Below, piece by piece: positions 18,252 through 27,036 of a stretch of 64,000 bases of DNA. This DNA is from Agarophyton chilense (lineage: Eukaryota; Rhodophyta; Florideophyceae; Gracilariales; Gracilariaceae). The notes under the pieces were generated by a model that ran no database searches, was not told the origin of the DNA, and was given only the letters and a program-made list of their open reading frames with translations. The DNA lies in the NCBI GenBank assembly GCA_030374765.1, contig JARGXX010000073.1:496001-560000 (forward strand), written 5' to 3'. Positions within the stretch are counted from its first letter, which is position 1; every line of letters starts with the position of its first letter. A program made the translations under genes and the position numbers.

Positions 18252-20161
18252 TCAGGGAAGCGACACGTGACGTGGAACATCCGTTCGAGCATGGATATAC
18301 GATGCAATCGGAACAGCTGCTTTGTCCTCCGGGGATAGGGCCTCGTAATTGACTACGACTTGTGCCCATTCTCGGAGAGACAACACACATTGTGGAGAAG
18401 TATGGCCTGGTTTGTAGCAGAGATGAGAAATGAGACCAGAAGCCGGTGTTGGGTGGCGAGGCTCGGCGAACTTCACCGCTGGGCGTGTATCTCTCCAACC
18501 AGGACGCGAAAAGCGGACATTAACACTCTCATGTGAGACGCGTGGCGCACGGACGCGACCATTATCCGCATAGAGTATCGTGTCACCCTCAATCACGTAT
18601 GGTGACTCGTCCAAGGTTGACGGTAACTCCGTTGTCGGGATGGAATGAACGTCGCTTTGGGCTAGCTGCACGTTATCATAATCCATTCGAGAGGCCTGTT
18701 CGCCGATCATCGAAGCTGACGGGGTACCCGGTTGTAACATCAACGCTTTTGCGTACCTAACCCTGGAGCCAGGAGTGCGTGCGGGCAGGGCTTCACCTTC
18801 TGCGCGAGCGAACTGCACTAGTTCCAAATACGTGGCTTTAGGTCTATCTTCTCGACGTCGAGCAACAAGAGTCCGGATCGCCGGGTCCAAACCATCGACA
18901 AACATGGTACAACGCTCTTCAGCGGGGTAAACATTGCCACAGCGGTGGAAGGCCTTGTTAAGACGCGACGAATAATCGGTTTACGACTCGCCTGGACGTT
19001 GGCGAGTGTCCCGCAGGGCGCGTATATCCTGCTGAATGGCGGAGTTAGTAGCGTACGACCTCAGGAGGCACTGAACTGCTTCAGGCCAGCAGGTTACTCC
19101 TCCTTCGGACGCGCGTGATGTACCTCTGACAGAGTGATAGTGGTCTTCTGCAAGCCCACGTAAGAAGTACGGTAAGGCAATGTAGGCCTGTCCCTCGTTC
19201 ATTCCAAGGATGTCAGCTTCCGCGACAAAGCGTGCCAAGAAATCCAACACCAATATTGGGTCTTCTCCAGAAAACAACTGGTTGCGAAGTGAGAGCTGCA
19301 TTCGCTTAATGCAGTCCTTCGCTCTTCCCGTATCACAGGGTGTACGATCCAAAGAGGAGTCCTCCAAACGGTAGTACCGGTATGATAGGAGCTTCTTAAA
19401 GAGCGAATTGGTCGGTTTCAGCTCTTTCAAACCTGTGTGCTTCCTTCCCTTCGTGCGGGCGCGGATCACACCATGGGTGGCTGTTGACCGCTTAGAGCGT
19501 GAGGAACGCTCACGGCGAGCTACTTCCACCGATGAATCGGAAGAGTCGGACTCCGAGGATGAGGAGTCTGATGGTTCGGGATCCGTATTCCTTCGTTTCT
19601 TTCGAGCCTGGCGGTTCTCTTCCTATTTCCCTTGTGGGATACTGCAACCGGCTGGGCCGGATCATCCCCCGACATTAGGGTTTGTTCCAACGTCTCGAGA
19701 CGGCTTCGGCTGCGTGAGAACTTGTCCGCGACGTCCTTGACAAAGGGCGAGGGTCCACCAAGGGACTCTAGAATCAAGTTCACATCTGCACGGAGGACAC
19801 GGAGGTCCTCAGAAAAATCCTGCGTAGCGTTGTCATCCACCTTCTTGCGAAGGGAATCGAACTCTTCTGCAAGGATGACTTGAGCTTCCCGCATAGAGCG
19901 GAGTTGCTCTTCCACAGCTGCAAAGCTGGGATGGAGAGTCACATCCCTAGCAGGGGAGATCATCTGGGCGGCGGCGGACGCTGGTCCTGCTCCACTTGCT
20001 GGGGGTGTCGAATCAGAGACAGGAGGTCTCGAGGTCCTTCCCCCTGGCACGCCAGTCGATCCACCGGTATGAGACCGTGAACAGACCGGGATACGGGATG
20101 GTTGCGATGGTTCCGGTGCACCGGTTTGACTCCGCGTCCTCGGACGGTCTTTGGACGACAT
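18252..20161 (-). pseudogene. gag: gypsy A gag, disrupted
   Basis: ATG at 20161 starts a 213-codon frame (MSSKDRPRTRSQTG). A frameshift near 19525 leads to the capsid-like part (FLRGLAEDHYHSVRG, region 18981-19529). A stop near 18980 is followed by the C-terminal part with a zinc knuckle, CYKPGHTSPQC (about 18400-18440). Its layout parallels gag of the gypsy element at 47895-50048 (same VTCWPEAVQ / LLRSYAT segment). It binds and packages element RNA in intact relatives; here it is not translatable as one protein. Confidence 0.8.
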
Positions 20162-20923
20162 GAGATCAGAATCCTTTACAAGTGAGTATCCAAACCCGAT
20201 CGGCTAGCGGGGCCAAAAAACTTCCTCAAAGAGGGCAACTGAGATCAACCTCAATTTGTGAGTGCTCTTCCCGATTAATCGTAAATGAGTGTGCCCGACT
20301 CAAACTTCTCAGTCGGGAGACCAGTTTGTAGGACAACGCTTGGAGCGGAGACACCACGAAGATGTTCAGGATTTTCTTCTCTTGAGAGACACACTTCAGG
20401 CGGAGGAGACGCGTCCCAGCGGAGCACAGGAACAGAGCCACTCTGGAAAGGCACGACGGAGTCGGGTGTAAGACCGAGGCCAATCCGGCGGGATATACAT
20501 AGAGTGTTTAGGTGAGCACGGCACAGTCCGGGGTGTGACCAATCCGAGGCGGAGCGGTATCACGGCGATTGTCGGAAAAGGAGCGAGGAAACACCCGTAT
20601 GAGGGGGACGAGCGGGGTGAGTGAGGCGGCCGCTCACGAGAGCCAAAAAGGAGAACAAGAGGCAAACGGGGGCGAAATCCTATACAGGGGCGAGACTACG
20701 ACAAGTTTCGGCGATTAAATATGAACCCACGGTGGTGGTAGCACTCTAGTAGACAGAGGCGTGGATGAACTAACGTGCAACGGGCGCTCACGCAGTATGC
20801 GGTGAAGACGCGCCGAAGGCGAAAAGTTCAGAGCCAAGACCCCCTCCTTCGGATCTCCCAAGAGGGTGTTTACTGGGGAGCAGTGCTCAACCTCCTAAGT
20901 AGTGTGGCGCGCGGCCCCTGACA
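20162..20923 (-). repeat. Probable 5' LTR and leader of gypsy A
   Basis: On the minus strand this begins TGTCAGGGGCCGCGCGCC, a normal gypsy LTR start. It lies directly upstream of gag and contains no coding region. The inner LTR boundary and primer-binding site could not be fixed; TGGCCCCGCTAGCCGATCGG at about 20196-20215 (minus) is a possible primer site. No second copy was found in the window, so the call rests on position and terminus only. Confidence 0.45.
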
Positions 20924-21194
20924 GTGGGCGCGCGGCCGAAAAATAGACACAAAATAGCGATAGCGTAGCTAAATAAATACTGAAAATTACTAAATAATAC
21001 TAGCCATTAGGTAGAATCCGGGCCACGTGTGGCACGCCTCGCACTCGGGCGTCGGCATCCGTGCAGTCCAGATGTTCCACTAGTGTGCACCTCCGGTCCT
21101 AACCGGCCGTCGGCACGCAATAGCGGTATAGCTTGTCATAGACCAACCTAGTCCTCAAGCGAGCGAAATATCTAAGTCCTGGGAAGAAACACCC
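20924..21194. other. Spacer upstream of gypsy A
   Basis: About 270 bp without a gene. It contains a GGCGCGCGGCC run next to the LTR start and an AT-rich patch (about 20945-21000). No other structure was seen. Confidence 0.4.
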
Positions 21195-22760
21195 TTGAAG
21201 GGGATTGCACTTCACGCAACTGATGGAATTGTTTGTGCCGACTCATATTTCGAATCCGTTGAAAAAGCTGAAGAACTTTTAAAAACAGGAATGCTATTTA
21301 TCGGGGTTAAAAAAACAGCCACCGGAAGGATGCCTATGAAACATCTTTCCGAACTTACGATGACAGCACGAGGCCAGCACGTATCAATGGTCTCGAAACT
21401 GCCTGAATGGGATCGAAAGATGAGGTCTGTGCTCTGGGTGGACCGTGATAGAAGATATTTCATCAGCACTTGTAGCAGTACCCAACCAGGAACTCCCATT
21501 TCTCGTGAGAGATGGAGGACAATTGATGGAATAACAAAGAAAATTCCGCTTTCCATTGTTATTACATAGGTTTGTGAGGAGTACTATTCTTGTTGTTAAA
21601 GAATGATAAACATAATATGTCACGTCAAGATGATCTGAATATTGAAAAGAAGCTTAAAGTGAAGGAATGGTCTCTTAGAATGAATAATTCTTTGCTGGCA
21701 ATGTGCGTGGTTGATGCTTGGAATCTTAACAACGTTGCATACGGAAACACATCGAATCTTACACCGCATACTTTCTATTGTAATCTCGCAGAAGGATTAA
21801 TGGATAACAGCTGGGATGATATTCGAACTATGAAAGAAAATGTAAGGATGAAGATGAAATAGAACACTTATATATGGCTGGTACCGGCATTCATCAACTG
21901 GAGACTAACCGAAAAAGAAGGAAATTGGATGGTTCTATGACGTCTCAAACATATCAAGGACGATGTGTCGTATAGTGGCAGAAGGTCTGAACTTTGAGGT
22001 TGTCAATTTACTACACTCACCTTCTAGGTGATGAATGAGAGGAATCATCGGCTACACAGCTCCGGGCGAGCTACCATCTAGGTGTTGTCAGCCACGTGTA
22101 GTGTTGACATGTACATTCTGGTTGAGTAATTGTTAGTACTTGTATTTGTAATTATATTTATTTTAGTACAGTAGTCGAGTCGCCACCTGGCACTGTAGCC
22201 AGTGCTGGCCAGGTCTCTGACACTAGGTCAGAGACCGTGCCTTTCTGGCACCTCCCAGGTGATTAGGAGAGTGCAGTCCACTGCATATAGGAAACTGCCC
22301 CTCCTCCATCTTAATCTGATAAAAAAAAAGGCATCACTTGGGTCACGAATATACCTTTTGGTTCATTGTTTCTCAACTACCACACAGGCTTTCCCGCGCG
22401 TCGACGCCTACCATCGTTCATCTACACATTATAAGCTATTCGACCCGCCGTTGGCCCCTGCGGGTTTTCACGATGCCCTATTACCATCGAGTTTTACTAC
22501 CTCTACCTTCTAAGGTTGAGCGTCAACACGCTCCCTACGGTTGAGCATCACTACGCTCCCGAGACAAGACAGTGGCATACTCCAGAGGTGATTGTAAGAC
22601 ACGATACAAAGTCTACAAAATCGCTCACAAGTCCAAATTTGTTTGTTCAGAATGCAAGAATGACATTAATATGGATGTTTATATATGTCACAGTGGAACA
22701 GGTCGTGAGTGTTTTATAGATTATCTTCCTGACATTAATCACATTTCGAGCAAGATGTAG
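21195..22760 (+). pseudogene. PiggyBac-type transposase C-terminal half, interrupted
   Basis: Three collinear blocks match the DDE_Tnp_1_7 (PiggyBac) family. At 21195-21569, DGIVCADSYFESVEKAEELL and FIGVKKTATGRMPMKHL form the third-Asp region. At 21590-21862, WSLRMNNSLLAMCVVDAW is the late catalytic-core segment, followed by a basic KRRKLDGS stretch to about 21960. At 22572-22760 the Cys-rich C-terminal finger appears (CKTRYKVYK, FVCSECKND, YICHSGTGRECF). The N-terminal half is absent. About 590 bp of unrelated DNA (21981-22570) separates the finger from the core, flanked by AGTGGCA on both sides. It is clearly dead. Confidence 0.75.
22102..22528 (+). repeat. Candidate solo LTR inside the PiggyBac remnant
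   Basis: The segment begins TGTTGACATG and ends GCGTCAACA, so it has 7-bp inverted termini TGTTGAC/GTCAACA and the TG..CA ends of an LTR. Adjacent 5-bp flanks do not match, and a 25-bp tandem duplication (GGTTGAGCRTCA..ACGCTCCC) crosses the right boundary. It may instead be part of a larger insertion bounded by AGTGGCA. Confidence 0.35.
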
Positions 22761-23223
22761 TCAACAAAATTGATTGTCGTGTGTCAAAATGCGTTTTTAG
22801 GGGTTTTAAGAGTAATTTTTTAAGGTATAAAGCCAAAACTAATAATTTAATCCGCGTTATTCAATTTGCTAGATATATTATGGTCTCTGACAAAATTATT
22901 GCGTTAGCAGATGTCACTTTATTTGGTCTGTTGTTCAAGAAGACGTGAATACGTTCATAGACCATAATAGGTTTTTGAAATAGTCGAGCTCTTGTAGGAG
23001 TTTTCGAGTTACACTGAACTGTGCGAGGTTTGAACTCTGTTTTTATCAGTTTTCGAGCGGTCGTGAAACCACTGAGCTGCTGCTACCGAAGATAACTGTC
23101 TAAAGACTGTACTTTAAAGCAGGAGGAACATGGGTAGAAAATTAGTTTTTTTACTTAGAAAATAGAATACGCCACTGCAGTATGGAAACCAGCGATTTTT
23201 ACTAATTTTTTGGAAAATAGAAC
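22761..23223. other. Spacer upstream of TERT
   Basis: About 460 bp of AT-rich sequence with no ORF of note. It probably holds the distal TERT promoter; nothing specific was recognised apart from the palindromes that follow it. Confidence 0.4.
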
Positions 23224-23262
23224 TGGCCTCATATGAGGCCATGCTGGCCTCATGTGAGGCCA
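23224..23262. promoter_or_regulatory. Two 18-bp palindromes upstream of TERT
   Basis: TGGCCTCATATGAGGCCA (23224-23241) is a perfect palindrome. TGGCCTCATGTGAGGCCA (23245-23262) is the same site with one central change. They are separated by 3 bp and lie 102-140 bp before the TERT ATG. Paired dyads of this kind look like binding sites for a dimeric regulator of the telomerase gene. No factor can be named. Confidence 0.5.
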
Positions 23263-23363
23263 ATCCGCCGGGCTTGTAGGCACTAGTGTAGAATCATGAG
23301 TCTTTTCCTTCCTCAAAAAGTTTTTACAATCGGTGTGACTGGAATTGTGATACAGAAGCGAAA

Positions 23364-26300
23364 ATGAGAACGAAGAGTGGGAACGTTCCGGACTACGAGA
23401 AGAAGCTATTGACTATTTCCCGCCGATTCTACCCAAATGTCGTGTCGTTTGAAAAGTACGTCCATATGCTCAACGAGAGCCTCTCCACGAAGCTACAACT
23501 GCGTCATTCATCGGACTCCGCATCATACAGTCAGCTACTTTCTTCTCTTCTAGTAGCATTTCCCTCTCACCCGACATTCCCGGAAAACGCGATGGAAGGT
23601 TTGCCTCTACGGTCTGTTTCCATGGACGACGTGCTCACTCAAGTCATATCCTGCACACTACGAAAACATCAGAATGGGTCCATAAGACCACACCAGGTCA
23701 ATGTTCTTTGCAACGGCTTCTTTTTCTCCAAGCAGGATGGACAAGGCAGCATGTTTCGTGATCTTGATGTTCGTGGCCCATCTGCGTCAGTGCAGCAGCT
23801 CCGAAAGCCAGCATTTGCTGTGTTATTTTCTCGTGTTGGCTACGTGGTGCTTCGTCACGTTCTCATGTATGCCTCGCTTTTGCTTGGAGTACATGAGCGA
23901 GGTCACGATTCTACGCCCACCACAGAAGCCATCAGCAAAACCCTCCCTTCATCTGTGCTTCTTCAGATATGCGGTCCTATTTCTGTTCCAAATCAAAAAC
24001 GGAATGCATCGTCCAACGAGGATAGAAAACATAGTCCAACGATTGAAACCGATATTATCTTAAAGCGTGACGTTTTATACAGAACACCTCCGCGCAATCC
24101 TCGCTGTCAAAGGCATGAGAACGATGAAAATGTTAAGAACCGGGGGCTTCCGCAAACAAATCATTTGCAAAGTCTCCCACCTTCTTGCAAGAATGCAGAG
24201 CATCTAATTCGTATAATCTTTCCTATCTGTGATAAGAAAGTAAAAGGAAAGAAATCTGAGAAATCTGCGTCATATTGGGGGGGAGATGCGCGGGATGAGG
24301 TGCGTAGATACGATATGATTGCCAGATTTCTCTTAAAACCCACGAAGAAGAAGAATAGTTTTACCCTTGGTCGGATTCCTCCGCGTTTGAGAGGAATGGT
24401 CCCCATTTTTAAGCAATTTCTTGGCAAAGTGCAGAAGAACTGCTTTAGGCGAATTCTGGGACGCTACTGTCCTCTTTCCGCTCAGTTCAGAGGGAAGGAG
24501 ACTTCCAATGTTTGCCTTCTTAGCATGTACTCGAATCCAACAATTGTCGCCAAGTACTTAAATGCGTGTATCCGGAAAGTGTTCCCAAATGATCTGTTTG
24601 GATCGTCTAGAAACAGAGGGGTGATCTGCAAAGCCATAAATCATTTCGTTTGCAGGAGAAATGAAAGAGAGCATTTTGATGTACGGTTGTTCATTTCTAG
24701 AGAGGGGTTCAAAGTGTGCGATGTTCCATGGCTGCATGCAAAAGGACCAAATGGGCGTCGAACTAGCGACCCAGAAGATCTTCGCTATCGAAGAGCTCGC
24801 ATTACCGAGTTCGTTGTATGGATTTTGAGGGGCTTCGTGATTCCCATGGTCAATCAGAATTTTTACGTCACAGAAGCAGACAGACATCGATACCGACTCT
24901 TTTACTATCGACGTGAAGTGTGGACCATTCTTCATGATCGTGCTGAAGAAAAACTCTACGAGGACAATCAACGTTTTGAGACTCTGTCCAAGGAAGATTT
25001 ACATATTTATTCTCGACAGCAGGTAAGCGTGAATTCTACTCTCGGGTTCACTGGATCGTCAATGCTAGTGTACAACGACATTCGTTTTGTTCCAAAAAAG
25101 TCATCACTGCGCGGAATCCAAAGACCACGGGCCAAACTGTTGTCTACTGGTCTCCAGCATTTGAAAGCAGCTGTTGCAAAACGGCTGTGTAAACAGAAAA
25201 CGATTTCCGTAAATGCGGCTATGAAGGATTTTGGAAGGATCTTGTTCCATGAATCGAAAGGGATAAACCCGAGTGTGGGTGCCGCGGTTTTTGGCCTGGA
25301 TGATATCTATCGCAAGATCTTAGACACCAAACGTGAGTGGATACGAGTAGGCTCTCCAGATCTGTATGCATGTGCTTTGGATATCGCGACCAGTTTTGAC
25401 ACGATACCGCTAAAGAAGCTCTTCGAAGATGTCGTTCCCCATCTGTTCGTGAAGGACAGGTACGCCCTCCTCAGATACAAACTAACCAAATCACAATATC
25501 CCGCAGGCCGTGCTGTTAATCGATATTTGACGCACGTGTGCTCAAAACCTGGAGAAGAAACCTCATTTTACTCTATCATGCGAACCGAACTTGCTCGAGC
25601 TCATCCTGGGGGGTTGTTCTCAGATTTAGTGAGGATGACCACTTGGCGCAAAGACGTCATATGCAAATTGCTTTTCGAAGCTTTAGGCAACAATATTGTA
25701 ATTACGTCTCGAAGACGTCATCGAAAATCTCAAAGTTCAAGGTTTGCACTTCAAAGACATGGATTGCCTCAAGGACACCCAGTGTCACAACTATTGACTT
25801 CGTTATTTTACGGTTCAATAGAACGGAACGATCTCAGTGAATTTCTCGGAGACCCACGGATTACAGGAAAAACAGATCAGTTTGGAGAGATGACTCGGAA
25901 GGTTGGTGTTGAAGATGGCCATACGTCAAAAGATGCAGTAGTGTTGTTAATGAGGCTGGTTGATGACACAATATTCATTTCGTCGTCCAGAACCCAAGCG
26001 CAGCAATTTCTGCAGAAGATGATTGAGGAATCAAGATCCGACTTCTATGGATTTTCTATCAACAAGGATAAGGCAAAAACGAACTTTGCATCACCCTTGG
26101 TGCCTCACGAGCCTCAACGATTTATTACATGGTGCGGTATTCTACTTGATACAAAGACTCTTGAAATCCGAGGAGACTTTTTTCGGTATAACACAGGAGT
26201 TGATGACAGGCTCAGGAATGCGATAAATATCGAATATGATAGAAACCCGTTTCAAAAAATGATGGAACAGTCTCGTTTGTGCTTCAAGCCAAAGATGCAT

Positions 26301-26768
26301 CCACTTTTGTTTGATGGCCAAATTAATTCTCATTCGACGGTTGTTCTGAATGTTTATCAGTCTGCATTGTTGAGCTGTCTCAAATTGTGCTCTTACACTC
26401 TAGAGATCAAACCAACCGATGTCGGGTTTTTCATTTCTATGGTCAACACTTCTGCGTCTATGTTTGCGAATCTTGTGAATCGTTGTACGACATCTTTCAA
26501 AGCCAAAGCGTACAAGTGCCATCTTCCGTTACCGATGCTCGAGCTTCGATATATTTGTCTTCATTCGTATTGCACTGGCATCCGGAAAAAGCTACTGCGC
26601 CGAAATGGAATGCACGCTTTAGCAGAAGCAGCCATGAAATCTTTGCGCAGCAGATTGGGAGGACTTGCTGATACAGTTCATGCTAGAAACGGCACTAACA
26701 TGATTCCTCAGCTTTGCAATAGGATAGCATCGCAAGAGTGTGACTGCATGTGGCAATTGAGACTATGA
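23364..26768 (+). CDS. TERT: Telomerase reverse transcriptase
   Basis: A 1134-residue single-exon protein, a normal TERT length. It would act in the nucleus, copying its RNA subunit to extend telomeres. Visible landmarks in order: the TRBD T motif at about 495-525 (FYVTEADRHRYRLFYYRREVW); RT motif 1/2 at about 573 (RFVPKKSSLRGIQRP); motif A with catalytic D673 (ALDIATSFDTIP); motif B' near 800 (GLPQGHPVSQLLTS); motif C with D867-D868 (LMRLVDDTIFIS); motif D near 898 (INKDKAKTNF); and motif E near 922 (TWCGILLDTKTLEI), followed by a C-terminal extension. All three catalytic Asp are present. The first 450 residues should contain the TEN domain and RNA-binding motifs but are too divergent for me to place. 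The start fits family length. The gene is convergent with the next gene, with 268 bp between stops. Confidence 0.95.
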   Translation: MRTKSGNVPDYEKKLLTISRRFYPNVVSFEKYVHMLNESLSTKLQLRHSSDSASYSQLLSSLLVAFPSHPTFPENAMEGLPLRSVSMDDVLTQVISCTLRKHQNGSIRPHQVNVLCNGFFFSKQDGQGSMFRDLDVRGPSASVQQLRKPAFAVLFSRVGYVVLRHVLMYASLLLGVHERGHDSTPTTEAISKTLPSSVLLQICGPISVPNQKRNASSNEDRKHSPTIETDIILKRDVLYRTPPRNPRCQRHENDENVKNRGLPQTNHLQSLPPSCKNAEHLIRIIFPICDKKVKGKKSEKSASYWGGDARDEVRRYDMIARFLLKPTKKKNSFTLGRIPPRLRGMVPIFKQFLGKVQKNCFRRILGRYCPLSAQFRGKETSNVCLLSMYSNPTIVAKYLNACIRKVFPNDLFGSSRNRGVICKAINHFVCRRNEREHFDVRLFISREGFKVCDVPWLHAKGPNGRRTSDPEDLRYRRARITEFVVWILRGFVIPMVNQNFYVTEADRHRYRLFYYRREVWTILHDRAEEKLYEDNQRFETLSKEDLHIYSRQQVSVNSTLGFTGSSMLVYNDIRFVPKKSSLRGIQRPRAKLLSTGLQHLKAAVAKRLCKQKTISVNAAMKDFGRILFHESKGINPSVGAAVFGLDDIYRKILDTKREWIRVGSPDLYACALDIATSFDTIPLKKLFEDVVPHLFVKDRYALLRYKLTKSQYPAGRAVNRYLTHVCSKPGEETSFYSIMRTELARAHPGGLFSDLVRMTTWRKDVICKLLFEALGNNIVITSRRRHRKSQSSRFALQRHGLPQGHPVSQLLTSLFYGSIERNDLSEFLGDPRITGKTDQFGEMTRKVGVEDGHTSKDAVVLLMRLVDDTIFISSSRTQAQQFLQKMIEESRSDFYGFSINKDKAKTNFASPLVPHEPQRFITWCGILLDTKTLEIRGDFFRYNTGVDDRLRNAINIEYDRNPFQKMMEQSRLCFKPKMHPLLFDGQINSHSTVVLNVYQSALLSCLKLCSYTLEIKPTDVGFFISMVNTSASMFANLVNRCTTSFKAKAYKCHLPLPMLELRYICLHSYCTGIRKKLLRRNGMHALAEAAMKSLRSRLGGLADTVHARNGTNMIPQLCNRIASQECDCMWQLRL

Positions 26769-27036
26769 TGAATACAAGCATCCTTACTTTTGGCTCTAAC
26801 TTCTAATCTTTTTACGATAGAAAAAAATAAGTGCGTTCGGTTTCACAGCGCAAGAATGACAACTGCGTGCATATATGTGCAAGTAACGTAGTTAAGCTGC
26901 GAGCCTTTTTATAACTGTGCGTGTTCATAAACAAGTGTACATAATTCGAAACGGAATGATCGCAGAAGAGTATCGAGGGTCTCCAAAAGGACTAGGCCCC
27001 GTAATCCTTCACCAAAATGTCATCCTTTGGTGGACT

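Larger units (their letters stand above)
13199..20923 (-). mobile_element. Decayed chromodomain Ty3/gypsy retrotransposon A
   Basis: Gag, protease, reverse transcriptase, RNase H, integrase and chromodomain occur in Ty3/gypsy order on the minus strand. The 5' side probably starts with an LTR beginning TGTCAGGGGCC at 20923; the 3' LTR is missing, because the element stops at the DNA-transposon end at 13198. Several stops and frameshifts make it non-autonomous. Confidence 0.85.

Noticed and set aside
23701-24063. 120-codon ORF inside TERT
   Set aside because: Alternative frame of TERT with no independent support.
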